Shown: positions 22,641-35,057, counted from the stretch's first letter. The stretch: DNA of 64,000 bases from Isoetes taiwanensis (GCA_021234155.1 JAJEKV010000059.1:7754779-7818778), one strand, 5' to 3'. The notes: generated by a model from the letters alone, not told the origin. A program made the numbers and translations.

Positions 22641-23089
22641 ATATCAACTAGATTATCTACTAACCCGAGTTTCGACTTGATCCATTGTCATGAGGCGCCT
22701 CCATCTCTCAGAATCTGGGTGTTCAGCAACCACGAGGTGATCAGCAACAGTTCCAGGTACTTGGGCGCTCAGCTGCTCCTTCTTCTGGGTCGATTTTGGG
22801 CGAGATGGGGGTGGTGATCCACCTTGATGGCTCAAATTAGCATCCCCCATGCTGACCAATCGAGTTTGGCCAGGTGGCGCCTTCCCAAACCATTAGTTGA
22901 CTTAATTAATGCACTTAGATATTAATTCCTTAATTATAGGTTATTATCCTTAATAATTAAATTAGCATAGCTAATTTAATCCCTTTTAGGTCAACCCCCT
23001 AGGTTACAATACCCCATGGTGGCATACCTTTACTGGGTGACGTGTCAATATATTTATACGTATACCGTATAAATACTTGGAACGTCACA
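22641..23089 (-). mobile_element. 3' LTR of element B, 5' part
   Basis: Read on the minus strand it starts at 23089 with TGTGACGTTCC after a polypurine tract. 23038-23089 is a palindrome (TGACGTGTCAA ... TTGGAACGTCA with TATACG/CGTATA inside). The low-coordinate end is not resolved, since this LTR converges with that of element C. Confidence 0.6.
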
Positions 23090-23574
23090 TTCTCCCCTCC
23101 TTAGAATAATGTTGTCCTCAGCATTGGGGTTAGATACACAATTATTGGAAATTACATTATGAAGGAAGGTAATTCTTTATTTCCTAAAAGCAGTAAATTA
23201 AAAACTTTAAAATTTGAAACGGTTTGAGCACCGAGGTGCATTTCATATGATCATCACAAGAAAAGAGTGCAAGGACCGAAGTCCAATATCAACATGAGAG
23301 TAACAAAAGGATAAGACTTGTAGACAAAATAAAACTGGAGAAGTCGGGCCATCAACAACCCTCTATACATGGGCAGGTCAGGTACTGCTCACTGGCCTGC
23401 ACATGTCAATACATCAGTTTATGTAGATAGTTAATTAGGTTGTGGTTGAAGGGACCACCCCCTATAAGAATAAAAGAAAATCTATATACAAGGGATCCTA
23501 TCATGCCTATGGTTCACAATTCATTGCGGCGTAAGGAATGGTCAAGTTCCTATTATAGCCGAGATGAACGCGGC
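23090..23574 (-). other. 3' untranslated region and polypurine tract of element B
   Basis: Between the end of the chromodomain frame and the LTR. Next to the LTR the minus strand reads AATGCTGAGGACAACATT, a near-hairpin, then AAGGAGGGGAGAA, the polypurine tract. Confidence 0.7.
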
Positions 23575-24048
23575 TTATGAACTACATGCTTTCCAAGCAA
23601 TCGCGGTCATGTCCATATTGACAGTACACCACGTCCTAGGGAACACGAAGGTGATCCCATCATCGGTAACTATTACCAAATACGACGCATCTACCCCTCT
23701 ACTGCATGATTCTCGGCGAATCAAGCCTTCAAGCTTACCATCGGGAGCGGGGTTGATAGCATCGTTGATGGTGCGGCCTTGAGATTCGCGCATGAAGTCC
23801 GGATAGTGCTTCTCAAGGTCTATTTCCATCACCCACGTAGCATCCTCAACTGGCAAGTGTGTCCAGACCAAGTATTGCAGCTTTTGGGTCCTTCTGGTCT
23901 GTTTATATGCTCGATCAAGAAGAGCTTCAGGCACTATATCTAAATGCTCTTCTGTCATTTCAAGTAGGGTGGGTGTATCCAAGATCTCCTCTGGATCTTT
24001 TAGAAGACTCACATGAAAGACCTTGTGGATCTTCAAGCGGGGTGGCAA
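23575..24048 (-). CDS. Integrase C-terminal module and chromodomain of element B
   Basis: 157-residue frame opening with the LKIHKVFHVSLLKDPEEI module that follows the integrase core, then a chromodomain-like segment with EALLDRAYKQTRRTQKL, YLVWTHLPVEDATW and LEKHYPDF. It continues for about 60 residues with no known motif to a stop at 23575. One frameshift near 24050-24070 separates it from the integrase frame. Its presence places the element among chromoviruses. Confidence 0.85.
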   Translation of the reverse strand: MPPRLKIHKVFHVSLLKDPEEILDTPTLLEMTEEHLDIVPEALLDRAYKQTRRTQKLQYLVWTHLPVEDATWVMEIDLEKHYPDFMRESQGRTINDAINPAPDGKLEGLIRRESCSRGVDASYLVIVTDDGITFVFPRTWCTVNMDMTAIAWKACSS

Positions 24049-24063
24049 TTCCAGGCGATATGC

Positions 24064-25947
24064 CTATTCCCCAACACGTTCAGTGATTTTGAACGGCCCA
24101 GCCCATCTGGGTGCCAGCTTCTTGCAGTTACCGATTTTAAGCTTGGCTTGTTTTACCTTAATCTTAAGCCAAACCGATTCACCCACCTGGAAGTCTCGTG
24201 GGGTTCTGTGCTTATCCGCTACACTCTTCTGACGACTGCGTGCAGCCAATAAGTATCCACGAACTTCTTCAACCAAAGCTTGCATTTCCAAGAGGAGTTG
24301 TTGAGATACCTCCACTTTAGAAACGGGGTTATGCCATGTGTCTGGAGTAAGGCATTGATAACCATAATTTATCATGAAGGGAGACATTCTGGAAGACTCC
24401 TGTTTCATACTGTTATAGGCAAACTCAACTAGATAAATATAGTCAGCCCATTGCGATTGGTTACTCCACACATAACTGCGTAGCATGTCCTCTATAATAC
24501 GATTGGTACGCTCTGTCTGGCCATCCGTCTGAGGATGATATGCCGTACTTATAGCAAGCTTGGTCTGGAGGGTGGCAAAGAAATCTTTCCAGAATGCACT
24601 TACGAATTTGGGATCCCTGTCAGATACAACAACTCGTGGCATTCCGTGCAATCTAAAGATCTCCTTTGCAAATAGCAGAGCGGTATCGAAGGCTGTATCC
24701 GTGGTACGACATGGCAAGAAATGAGCCATTTTCGACAATTTGTCGACCACTACCATCAAGGCATCATATCCACGGAGAGTACGTGGAAGGCCCACAATGA
24801 AATCCATGGTTATCACTTCCCACTTGGCGTTGGGCACATCCAGAGGTTGCAACTCTCCTGGAATCCTTAATTGCTCAGCCTTAGTTTGCTGACACACTTG
24901 ACACTGCTTAATGTACCTAGCAATGTCCTTCTTCATAGAAGGCCAGAAATAATTGGAGCGGATCTTAAAGTGGGTCTTCATAAAACCTGCATGTCCAGCT
25001 ATAAGGCTGTTGTGCGTGTCATGAAGAATTAGCTTACGTACTCCTGAAGTCTCAGGTACACACAACTTATCTTTGTAATATAACAAGTTGCCTTCTTTCT
25101 TATACGAACGGAAAGCTTGACGTTCTTTATCTGTGCGTGCCTCTTTAGCCAAACTATCCCAAACATCACGGAACTCGGGATCCGTGGCCAAGGTCTGCTC
25201 TATCTGTTTCCCAAACTCACTAGTGAGTGTGGAAATTGCATTACAATGGGTTCGGGTGACCAAGGGGTGGCGTGACAATGCATCCGCAACCACATTGTGC
25301 TTCCCAGGCTTATACACAATCTCAAAATCATACTCCTCCAGAAATTCCATCCATCTTCTCTGACGGAGATTGAGATTCGGCTGGGTGGATAGATAACGGA
25401 GACTCTGATGATCCGTATCAAGCTGAAATCTTCTACCAAGGAGGTAGTGTCTCCATATACGCAGAGCGCGGACAACTGCTAACAACTCCTGATCATGGGT
25501 AGGGTATCGTTGTTCGGTGTCGTTCATCTTCTTTGAATCATATGCAATAACCCTCCCCTCCTGCATTAGGACTCCACCTGTAGCAATCTTACTGGCATCC
25601 GTTGCCACTAGTTTATCCTTTTCAGGATCGGGCAATGTGAGGACTGGTGCTGACGTTAAAGCATCCTTAAGCTTCTGAAAGCCTACCCGGACTTTTGCTT
25701 TCCAATGTTCAATCCAATCCTTCACCTTCTCGTGCTTTGTGAGATCAGTAAGATGTGCGACAATCTTTGCAAAATCCTTAACAAATTTTCGATAATATCC
25801 TGCTAGTCCTAAGAAACTTCGGACTTCTGAAACATTACCTGGAATAGGCCAATCCCTTACTGCCTCTATCTTTGCTGGATCTGTAGCAATTCCCTCTGCG
25901 AAATGATGTGTCCCAAATAATTCACCTTGGGAGTGGCAAACTTGCAT
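24064..25947 (-). CDS. pol: RNase H and integrase of element B
   Basis: 627-residue frame. It begins inside the RT thumb ([13 protein letters not shown]), then RNase H ([36 protein letters not shown]), the integrase zinc site ([20 protein letters not shown]) and a complete core with [16 protein letters not shown] and [16 protein letters not shown], so D, D and E are all present. It ends in [16 protein letters not shown]. The enzyme looks intact apart from frame breaks at both ends (near 25895 and 24055), each explainable by one base. Confidence 0.92.
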   Translation of the reverse strand: MQVCHSQGELFGTHHFAEGIATDPAKIEAVRDWPIPGNVSEVRSFLGLAGYYRKFVKDFAKIVAHLTDLTKHEKVKDWIEHWKAKVRVGFQKLKDALTSAPVLTLPDPEKDKLVATDASKIATGGVLMQEGRVIAYDSKKMNDTEQRYPTHDQELLAVVRALRIWRHYLLGRRFQLDTDHQSLRYLSTQPNLNLRQRRWMEFLEEYDFEIVYKPGKHNVVADALSRHPLVTRTHCNAISTLTSEFGKQIEQTLATDPEFRDVWDSLAKEARTDKERQAFRSYKKEGNLLYYKDKLCVPETSGVRKLILHDTHNSLIAGHAGFMKTHFKIRSNYFWPSMKKDIARYIKQCQVCQQTKAEQLRIPGELQPLDVPNAKWEVITMDFIVGLPRTLRGYDALMVVVDKLSKMAHFLPCRTTDTAFDTALLFAKEIFRLHGMPRVVVSDRDPKFVSAFWKDFFATLQTKLAISTAYHPQTDGQTERTNRIIEDMLRSYVWSNQSQWADYIYLVEFAYNSMKQESSRMSPFMINYGYQCLTPDTWHNPVSKVEVSQQLLLEMQALVEEVRGYLLAARSRQKSVADKHRTPRDFQVGESVWLKIKVKQAKLKIGNCKKLAPRWAGPFKITERVGE

Positions 25948-28019
25948 TTAGAGAACTTGACAAAGAGCTGATGACGTCTTAACTTTTGTAGGGCCAATCG
26001 AAGATGTTTCTCATGCTCCTCCAGGGTCTTACTATAGATGAGAATGTCGTCAAAGAAAATAACAACAAAATCATCCAAGTATTGTCGGAAGACATCGTTC
26101 ATTAACCGCATAAGAGTTGCGGGGGCATTAGTTAATCCAAAAGGCATAACGGTAAACTCATAATGCCCATACCTGGTGCGAAAAGTAGACTTATGGATGT
26201 CCTCCTCCTTAATCCTTATTTGATGATATCCGGAGCGTAAATCAATCTTTGAGAAATACTTGGCCCCTTGCAACTGGTCCATTAGATCATCTGCCCTAGG
26301 CAAAGCATAGCGATTCTTGATGGTATGTTTATTGAGCTGCCTATAATCAATACACATCCTCAAGGAGCCATCCTTTTTCTTAACAAAAAGGATAAGAGCG
26401 CCAAAAGGCAAAACACTAGGCCGAATGAAACCTAGGTTTAGTAACTCCTGAAGTTGCTTTTTAAGCTCTGCCAACTCAGGGGGAATCATACGGTACGGGG
26501 CCTTACTGGTAGGCTTAGTACCTGGTTCCAAAGCTATTTCATATTCTACTCCTCTAAAAGGAGGAAGTTTCTGGATCTCATCTGGAAAAAGATCGGTAAA
26601 TTCTCGGAGAAGATTGGCAATCCCTTCTGGCAAGGTATCAACTACTTGCTTCTGCTTAGCATCTGACTCAATGGAGGCAAGTCTAATGACGCATAGGAGC
26701 TTGTCCTTGCGCATAGCTTTTTCTAACTTCATGAGGGACATAGACTGCATAATAAGGTTAAATGGATCACCTTTTATAGTCACGCGGGCTCCGTTAGCAG
26801 CGTTGAAGGTAACTTCCCGTTTCTCGCAGTCTATATTGGCTTTTGCAGATGCCAAGAATTCCATACCAACAATAAGATCATATTTGCCAATATCCATTAT
26901 CTCGGCACCCAAGGCAACTGGTGCACCCGGCAACTGCATCTTAAGGTTAATGCGACGGTCATGAGTGTGTCTGATCTTACCACTGGCTAAAGTGACAGGC
27001 TTCGGTCGGGATCTCAAAGTTTCAAGCCGCAATACCTGGGCCATTCTAGGAGAAGCAAAATTATGTGTACTACCCGTATCCATCAGAATTATGAAAGGTT
27101 TGCTGTCTACTTGACCTATGGTGGAAATAACGGCAGGCTGACTTTCAGCATTGCCGGTTTCAATGGCTGCAAGGATATGGGACTCACCGTGAATGTATTC
27201 GGGAGCCTCCTCCTCGACAGGTAGTGTAGACTCGAGATCGTCCCAATCGAGGTCGGCCATGGCCAGCTGGGCAGTCTGTGTGACATAAGGGCAATTCTGC
27301 ATGAAGTGCCCATGCCGCATACACCTATAACATGTTTTGTCTCTGCGTAGCTGTTCGTGGGCCTCTTTGGGAATAGACTGTAAGAGGTTCCGAACTTCCT
27401 TACCGACATTATTCGGTTTGTCGGGCATGTTGAAGGTGACTTTCTTTTCCTGGCGGCCGTAAGAGTTCTGCTGAGAGGGCCCCGGACTTGGTGAACGGGG
27501 TTTGTAAGGTGTGGACGGCCGTGGCTGCGAGTAAGGGGCAGGACGCGGGTACTGGTTTCTTGGTGTGTCCTCCTCGAGGCTCAATGCCTTAGCGTCAGCC
27601 TCTGCAACTGATTTCGGGTCTATGGCCTTAACCATTCGTTTAATTGATGGGGCCAACCCTTCAATATAGCCCTCCACCGCCCTCTTTTCATTCATTCCTG
27701 GCACATACAGCCTCAAGCGCATGAATTCATCAGTGTAGGCGTGAACTGACATACCCTTCTGCTCTAACCTGTAAAAGGTCTGGATTTGTTGGCATTTGTG
27801 CGCACGAGGCACATAATGCGACTTAAAAGCTTTGGCAAACTTCCTGAATTTGCATCTGCTTCTGTCCAGATGCTTAGCTCTGGCATAGCCCTTCCACCAA
27901 ATACGAGCAGCTCCGGTATCCCTTGCTGTCATGCCATAGGATTTCCCAAACTCCTTCATCTCGTCCAACCAGGACTCTGCATTCAGCCCGCCTCTAGATT
28001 TCCCATCAAACTGGGCCAA
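25866..28019 (-). CDS. gag-pol: Gag, protease and reverse transcriptase of element B
   Basis: 717-residue frame. Capsid core ([37 protein letters not shown]), zinc knuckle [14 protein letters not shown], protease active site [14 protein letters not shown] followed by [12 protein letters not shown], and RT with [69 protein letters not shown] and catalytic [10 protein letters not shown]. The frame leaves register near 25895 (HIIS followed by out-of-frame sequence), where one missing base would restore the RNase H frame. All catalytic motifs are intact, so this is the youngest large element in the window. Confidence 0.93.
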   Translation of the reverse strand: MAQFDGKSRGGLNAESWLDEMKEFGKSYGMTARDTGAARIWWKGYARAKHLDRSRCKFRKFAKAFKSHYVPRAHKCQQIQTFYRLEQKGMSVHAYTDEFMRLRLYVPGMNEKRAVEGYIEGLAPSIKRMVKAIDPKSVAEADAKALSLEEDTPRNQYPRPAPYSQPRPSTPYKPRSPSPGPSQQNSYGRQEKKVTFNMPDKPNNVGKEVRNLLQSIPKEAHEQLRRDKTCYRCMRHGHFMQNCPYVTQTAQLAMADLDWDDLESTLPVEEEAPEYIHGESHILAAIETGNAESQPAVISTIGQVDSKPFIILMDTGSTHNFASPRMAQVLRLETLRSRPKPVTLASGKIRHTHDRRINLKMQLPGAPVALGAEIMDIGKYDLIVGMEFLASAKANIDCEKREVTFNAANGARVTIKGDPFNLIMQSMSLMKLEKAMRKDKLLCVIRLASIESDAKQKQVVDTLPEGIANLLREFTDLFPDEIQKLPPFRGVEYEIALEPGTKPTSKAPYRMIPPELAELKKQLQELLNLGFIRPSVLPFGALILFVKKKDGSLRMCIDYRQLNKHTIKNRYALPRADDLMDQLQGAKYFSKIDLRSGYHQIRIKEEDIHKSTFRTRYGHYEFTVMPFGLTNAPATLMRLMNDVFRQYLDDFVVIFFDDILIYSKTLEEHEKHLRLALQKLRRHQLFVKFSKCKFATPKVNYLGHIISQRELLQIQQR

Positions 28020-28096
28020 TTTCCTATTTTTCCATATATAATGGTTATGGTCAGATCAACCGCCTTCTGGTATTCCTTGTCCCTAGCTTTGGGTGA

Positions 28097-28441
28097 TCAC
28101 CGTGATGATCTGACGCGACTCGGAGGACTCGTAGTGGCTGATTGTGAGGAGGTGGCACTATCCCTTGAGGAACTTCGATGACGTTTGGCACGGTGCCTCC
28201 TTTGTGCGGGTACAGGGTTTGGTTCAGGTGCAAGTGGCTGCTGTGGTGGTGGACTTGGCGGTAACGGAGGTAACTCCGGTCCATCTTCCTGTACATGTTG
28301 CGGTGGGTTGGCATTCATCACATAAGTTTGTAGCTCGACTAATTGCCTCTTCATCAACATAAGTTCCTGCTCAGGTGTTAGTCTACTGGTATTCGAGGGC
28401 GTCTGCCAGGCGGCGTTGCGTGCACCGTCTATATTGAGCAT
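28097..28441 (-). CDS. N-terminal part of gag of element B
   Basis: 114-residue frame starting MLNIDGARNAAW. It contains PEQELMLMKRQLVELQTYV, then a Pro-rich and basic/Ser-rich stretch, the same composition as the N-terminal part of gag in element A. A frameshift around 28020-28100 breaks its link to the capsid frame. Confidence 0.65.
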   Translation of the reverse strand: MLNIDGARNAAWQTPSNTSRLTPEQELMLMKRQLVELQTYVMNANPPQHVQEDGPELPPLPPSPPPQQPLAPEPNPVPAQRRHRAKRHRSSSRDSATSSQSATTSPPSRVRSSR

Positions 28442-28662
28442 AGAAAGGTATGAGGAGAATTATAATGACATCAAGTCTCACAAAGAAAATCATTTGGGAT
28501 AGCATTTAGAGAGAATACATAAAAGAGTACAATAGTAAGGATCTTTATTATAAGTAAGAACAGTCGTTACATTAGAGATCATTACATTGGTAGTGACAAA
28601 ATTGAAAGTGATATAATACAGAAACAGGTATTATACATTGGACATTTCTCGAACTCACACAC

Positions 28663-28696
<34 letters not shown>

Positions 28697-30062
28697 TGGT
28701 CTGTTTGCCTAAAGACAACCAGACTTAAGCCTATTAGCCCGTATGGATCTAATAGTCTTTAATTTGCAGTCCTAGATATGACTAGGTGTTTGTCATATCA
28801 TAGGCCTTGAACAGAGCTACCAAATAACTCAATCTTTCAATATAAATAAATCAAAACATGATGTTTGTTTGAATAAATTTACAAGAGCCACCACAACAGA
28901 TTTAAAAGCATTGTTTCTTTGATATATTGAAAATATAAGTAGCAGCTATAGAAAGAACAGATTTAAAAACATTGTTTCCACGTAAAACACTCTACTAAAG
29001 ATATTTTCGCTGTTTTATACCATTAACCAGAAGTAGAAACGTTTTAAACATGCTCAAGATAGTTATAGAGTTCTTAGAAATCCAATAGCAATATTGGCCA
29101 CATAAGTAGACCCACATAGAAAGAGTTTTCAGATATCACCAATTATGATCTCGCAGTGTGAGCAATAAATTTGCTCGATTTCACACCAAAACATCACCAT
29201 ACGTAGGGATAAGTTCGGTTACCTGCATGTCAACCATTCAAGAATTAGCCTAAGAAGGGTAATCTCAAAAGGACAAACAGGTAAGCAAAGAACCCATCCG
29301 GCTTAACGCCCTTCAACATATTTTAAGGGATGCAGAACTGAAATTACGTTACTATACAGTATTAAAACAGAGCTACGCAATTATAAGGCAACAATTAATG
29401 AGTGGCCATATATCAAGAATATGGCTGGACAATATCATAATCAGCATGTAATTATTAAGGTTCAACTAGAACGGCCACTAGTTCTTCAAGATAGGCAACA
29501 TCTAGACAAATTACGGAATAGGCATCTAACACAGCATAATAGTACAGGTTCACATTACATAGAGTTAGGGCCACCTAACTATAGTGCACATTATATCATA
29601 AGCTTTCAACCATGCAATATGACATGCATAATACGATCTGCAGCAATATCCAGAACTGATGACACTTTAACCAACAAAAGCAAATGGAAATGGTTCAAGC
29701 ATGAAAGCGCTGAGATAGATAGCCTGGAAGCACCAGAAGACGCTGTATTTAAAACCAAAAACATCTTAAAAATACAAGGCCAAGACACGTTAAATTAGAA
29801 TCAAATTATAAGTTTTAAGGAAAAAACAGAATGATTTACACTAGATAAGGAAATAATAGAAAGAGACCATTAGCCATATCAGATTATAAGAATGGTTCCC
29901 AGCTAACATAGATTATGAAGGTCAGAATATTATCCAGCTACTCTCATAGCCATGCCGCAAGTTAACAAGGTGTATCACACAGCTACAAGCATAGGGAAAA
30001 ACATAGCGATAGCAACTTAGCATTATGCTAATAAAGCACGCACCTTAACTTCATTACCCAAA
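28442..30062. other. AT-rich DNA upstream of element B gag; A-run
   Basis: No coding region is supported. A run of 29 A at 28663-28691 may be a microsatellite or a retroposed poly(A) tail. Segment 29215-29315 (minus) resembles 32275-32375: both contain a GAAGGGCG block, ATTACCC and a CAGGTAACCGA end, about 3.06 kb apart, indicating an old internal duplication. Confidence 0.45.
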
Positions 30063-30063
30063 T

Positions 30064-30607
30064 AGATTTAGCAACATAGGTTTAAGCCAAGATCCAGGAA
30101 CTAATAGCTCAATATGACCAACAATCACATAGCCAAGTCTCATGCCACAGAACAGGAGATCAGAACAGATGTATTTAATGTAAGGGAACTGAAATTATCC
30201 AAGAAGACCTGACATGATAACGATAGAGCCACTTAGAAACTGCAGATTACAGTATCAGAAGTAGGGAATTTATAACAGGGGTACCTTATCAACAAGCAAA
30301 TCAATCAATCATACACTATAGGTCACTTAGAAACGTAAATTAATGGAACTAGAATGGGTTAAAGAAACAGTACAGCAGCCTGAAATTGGAGGTTTCAACA
30401 CATAGTATAGAAAGATGCCTTCAAAAAATTAGCTAAAGGTAAATTAGAAGCTAAAGAGAAACCTGATTTGCATAGCTATAAGGGTTACGGTCGTCCACTT
30501 GTGTATCAGCTGGAACAGAAGGTCTTGCAGCATTTCCAATGAGAGGCTCCATAGGAGAACTAGGAAGATTTAGCAACATAGGTTTAAGCCAAGATCCAGG
30601 AACTAAT
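30064..30607. repeat. 42-bp perfect direct repeat, two copies
   Basis: The block starting AGATTTAGCAACATAGG and ending CCAGGAACTAAT occurs identically at 30064-30105 and 30566-30607. The second copy overlaps the exon-like segment ending at 30463, so an exon edge seems to have been copied into the neighbouring non-coding DNA. Confidence 0.85.
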
Positions 30608-33600
30608 GTGTAAGAGGTAGGCATATTGTTACACACAGAGCATAAAAACCCAAGGAAAATATCATCAAACTAGATAAAAATTTAGACCTCCACAAATAAC
30701 CAGCCAATCCAGTCAGAACCGAACAAGAACAAAGGATTAATGAATAAGAATTATGCAAGCTGTTAGAATACATGAATCAGTTAACTAGGATGCTATCCTC
30801 AATATAGAGATATTGCATGGCTGCTATGAACTTTAACCATTATGTTAAACACTGCGTGAGAGCTCAAGAATCTAATCTACGAAATTGAAGATCAAGATAT
30901 GGACAAGTACATCTAAAAAATGATGGGAAACCTGATTGTTCATGGTGGTTCTAGAGCGTTGTACAGTTGGATCCGGTTCATTTGGAGACATCGCATTATC
31001 ATCTTCAGCATTATTCACGGTTTCTGTGTGGCTTTGAAGCCCTCTTTCTGTTTATCCATCTGCGGCATTTCTGAAGCCATTGTATATCCGTCCAAGTAGC
31101 ATTCTGCCTGCTTGCAGCTTCCATAGGGTTTAGATGAAAAATAGATCCATAACCTTATATAATCAGAGAACATTGCATGCGGCCATCCAATCTGCATCCT
31201 TCAGTGCCTGGGCAGTTTGTATGCTAACTGAATCCAGCTGGTTAGTGGAGATAAACCCTAATCGTTAAGCAAGCGGAGCTCTTCTGGTCGGGATTAGGGT
31301 TTTGCCACAAACCCTAACCGTCCACATTTTGTAAATGAAACAAAATACAAGGAAAACTCGAAAAAGTAATATGGAAATGAATGTATTTTAATTTTGTGTA
31401 ACAAAAATGGATAAGCTCAAACCGACCCTATAGCAATTTCTTCATGGTGCCTGGCCATGATATTAACCACATCTTAATACAACATGTTGATTCGTCAGAC
31501 AAGACATGTTAATTCGACAGACATGTTAATTAAGTTGGTAAATATAGAGGTGTATTGAGTAGATACGCTTCTAAAGGTCAAGTATTAGTGGAAATATGTG
31601 AGAGAAAATCCAAAGAAACTGTAAGGTAGAGAGTGAGAAAGATGATGTATCAGGTCATAGTGGACAATACCTTGATTTGTCTAGGAACTCAGAGTTTGCG
31701 AAGACCAGTCAACCAAGTCCAGTGAGTCAACCAAGTTTAGTGAGGCAGTTGAACTCGTAAGATTGCAAGGCTCTATAGTTCAGTAACCATATTTCTGGGT
31801 AGATAACTAACTCTATAATTAGCACAGGCTATACATAAAAAAAAAACCTTTCAAAACCTGTTTACAACAGACTTTCTACCATACAATGGACTTTTTCAAA
31901 GACCATATCAGGTACAATTTGCAGCCTTAGGTTACTGCAGGTGCACAATACCCTAAGCCTTAATCTGGTTACAAAAGATTTGTTTTACAAAAGATAATCA
32001 TGAAGACTATAAACACTTTTTTCTTTTAAAATTCAAAATTCCTTTTCAATAACCGTGCATAAACATATGTCACTGGTCCTAACCTCAGAATTCAAAGGCA
32101 TAATTATCAAATTACAAACTTATCTTAAAATCAGCCACATGCTTAAAATAACACCAGTTCAGAGGGCATCATGTCCATGATTTCTTTAAGAAATGAATCT
32201 TGTACTTGAAAACATCCTCAGCTTCCCGAATTGCTCTTGAGAAATGTGGAAAACAAATCAAAGAGTAGGAAAGTCGGTTACCTGCAATGAAACCAGATGT
32301 AAGTTAGCCTTAATCAGGGTAACTACAAGAGCCATCACAGGTAAGCAATGAGTTTCCTAGGCTTTTCGCCCTTCACCTTGATTGTAAACCTAATACATAA
32401 TAGAAACCAAAGTGCACATTATGCAGTATGCTGCCAGCCTGCCATACAGAGTATAGTGCTCAACTGTACCAAGGCAATCATGGCCAGAAAATATATCATT
32501 ATCCTGCTTACAGAAAACTCTCCTATCTCCTACATGCAAGCATGAATATTAGCAATATTTGCAAAGCATTTCTGAGCCACACCATGTAAAAGGGTTAGCC
32601 ATATTTTCTGATTTTATTCACAGACCCTTAAGCTCTCAAAGGCCATGTCAACTTCAAAATGACTCCACTTGATCACTAATGACACTGTCTCTTGTCTCTG
32701 CAATACACTTTCTCAATGATTAATCTAGCAAGCAACCATTCATCACGCATATAATTCAGCTTATGTGCTATGTTGTAATCTTCAGCGGCTCTGCTTAGTT
32801 GTATAACTTGACTATCATATTACCACAACAGGGCCCGTTTAATCCTTCATATTCTTAAGTTCAGCATTATTAATATCAGACTAAACCTGTAAGCATTTCT
32901 AGCATATCCTTAGGATGACAACCCTTTTAATAGAAAACCACTCATTAGAAGGGCCAAATAAGCTCTTAATTTCCCTAAAAATATAGATCTACTAATCTGC
33001 ACATATGTCTCACCCCAATATATCACATATATCGTACAAATTAGCAGATCAGTGAGTATGTAGAGTAAATCTAATTATGAAGCAACAATTTGTTCAGATC
33101 TTCATTCCTACTCATAGAGTACTTTCATAAATTTAAGAAATAGACTTAATGAAAAGCTCTCATGTAAATTCTCAGATCTACTCATCTACTTTGTAGTCTA
33201 CTAGATCCTATCATCAAGACATCATCATGAAATTTAAGAAACCGTATGTGCTAAAGCATCCAAACCTGATGAGATGGAGTTTGCATGCCACTGCCATGTG
33301 CTGTTGCATTTGTATTTGTATTTATGTCAAGAGCAGCCGCCATGATCATTTCTTCATTTCCTTCTACAAGCATTTAACTTCATCCAATGCTACTGGAGCT
33401 TAATCTGGCTTTTGTATATTAACTTCCACAGAATTTACCACTAATTCGTTGTATCTAAATTCAAGTCACCTTTCTTGTGGCCCATGCTGGGAGTTATGCT
33501 GCCACGAACATGTACTGCAACGCTGTGAATCCGCAAAGGCTTCTGAATCAAGCTTTTATTTGCATCTATGACCTGTCCTTGTTACCGTCTATACTGCCGC

Positions 33601-33760
33601 AAAAGGTTTAAACTCATACCTAAAGGCTGGATCACGACTCTTTCAGTGGAATCATGTATTTGCCTCCGGCGTTACTGATTGCTTCTGCTCTCTACAGAGC
33701 CATAGACGAAACCCTAGGTTTCCTCTTCAAAAAAATCCATTCCGCTTTTGCTTTTTCCTT
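30463..33760 (-). other. Putative minus-strand split gene, exon-like segments
   Basis: Three segments look like coding exons that each end Gln|GTTT: 33349-33266 (28 codons, MIMAAALDINTNTNATAHGS...), about 31045-30942 (with AEDDNAMSPNEPDPTVQRS) and about 30603-30463 (with SPMEPLIGNAARPSVPAD). Upstream, 33760-33624 looks like a 5' UTR, with an AAACCCTAGGTTTC-type leader and a GTATGAG donor after TTTAG. The composition is hydrophilic and low in motifs; I do not recognise the protein. Intervening DNA is AT-rich and long. It lies between the ORF-Y copy and gag of element B, so it could be a captured gene fragment or an unrelated gene. Confidence 0.3.
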
Positions 33761-34344
33761 GAATTTCGACCATCACAATACCCTATCATTGGGTAGAACA
33801 AATAATTAAATAAAATACCATGTTTCAATATTCTAACAATGTCATAACTCTAATCTTTTCAACATATACCCATCCTGCATGGTAGTGACTCTGATACATA
33901 GAGCCCTAATGTCATCCGCTAAAAAAAATGATTTAATCATTAGGACCAAATGCTCATGTTTCTTAATTTGTTGCCCCTGTTCCATCATACTTTGACAAAG
34001 AAATTAACCATTGAAAAATGTTTCCAATCATGACCACAATAATCTCACTATGTACCATAATTTGTCTAAGCCATATACCATTTTTTGTTTAAGACCAACC
34101 CTTGGTCATATATTATCCTTGTCGTAGCAGCATCTATTGAGAATGATAAGGCTATCCAATGGTGTTGCCTTACCATTGACATAGCACATTCGTAAAGCCA
34201 TCATCAATAGAGGATATACTCTCCACGCTTGAATCAACAATTTCAGTCTGCCCATTGGTCATAAAATGCATTAACTTAAGCCACCTGTAGTAAATCGCTT
34301 TTCTTGATAAAGCATTCATGCTGTAGAACCATAGAACCATCAAG
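33761..34344. other. AT-rich spacer, nothing recognised
   Basis: No ORF or repeat end is seen between the putative 5' UTR and the end of the ORF-Y copy. Confidence 0.4.
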
Positions 34345-34836
34345 TCATATAGCCACGAGAAGATGAATATTATAATAAAAAAAAAAGGGGTACAAGATAG
34401 AGTAGCGAACGCTCTCGCGTACAGCTCTCACTAACTTGTAGCGAGCCCAGGCCTGGACGATAACAGGTTGGTAGTCCAGCGTGGGGCTAATGATAAGGAG
34501 ATTAAAGAGCCTCCTTAGTGCATAGAAAATCTGCCACAAGTGATCGTTGGCATCAGCAAAAGCTTCATGCCTTGTCATGTCCCAATAGTCCCATGTTCGA
34601 CGAAGAGTTTGCTGCAGATCCTCGTAAGCACGTTCACGGAGAATGTTGATGATTTCCAATCCCTTGGCTGGATCATAAGGCTCTCCCTCTTTTGCAGGTT
34701 CCCCCACCTCGTAATCATCACCATCCCGCTCGGGGTACTCCCCGTATTGTTGGCCATAATCCTGTTCTGGAGGTCCTGGATCGTCCCTTCGGATGTCATT
34801 TGTGATCCTTTCCTCAAACTCAGCGAGTTCATAATC
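34345..34836 (-). CDS. ORF-Y C-terminal exon (second copy)
   Basis: After a good 3' splice site (CTGTCTTGCAG on the minus strand, near 34837) a frame runs ~160 codons to a stop at 34345. It opens with DYELAEFEERITNDIRRDD, has an acidic Gly/Glu/Tyr stretch, then a probable alpha-helical part (IINILRERAYEDLQQTLRRT, HLWQIFYALRRLFNLLI, RYKLVRAVRESVRYS). An intron-like AT-rich stretch of about 220 bp separates it from the frame ending at 35058. No known family; probably the end of the same gene as 35594-36373. Confidence 0.4.
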   Translation of the reverse strand, partial: DYELAEFEERITNDIRRDDPGPPEQDYGQQYGEYPERDGDDYEVGEPAKEGEPYDPAKGLEIINILRERAYEDLQQTLRRTWDYWDMTRHEAFADANDHLWQIFYALRRLFNLLIISPTLDYQPVIVQAWARYKLVRAVRESVRYSILYPFFFYYNIHLLVAI

Positions 34837-35057
34837 TGCAAGACAGCAAGAATGAATATACAATGTGGAACAGTTTCTTACACTCGAAACTCTAATAGAT
34901 ACAAGGAAGTATCATGGAAGAAAACAATATAATTGTATTCATCGATACAATAGTCATAAATTATAAGGAAATGGCACATATATTATAAAATGGCTAAGGA
35001 AAATGCCAAATCAAAATTTTACAACTATACGCAGTACAAGATGCGTGATACAAGTGT

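Noticed and set aside
28663-28691. Poly(A) tail proving a retroposed gene
   Set aside because: No gene-like sequence or target duplication next to the A-run; a simple microsatellite is equally likely.
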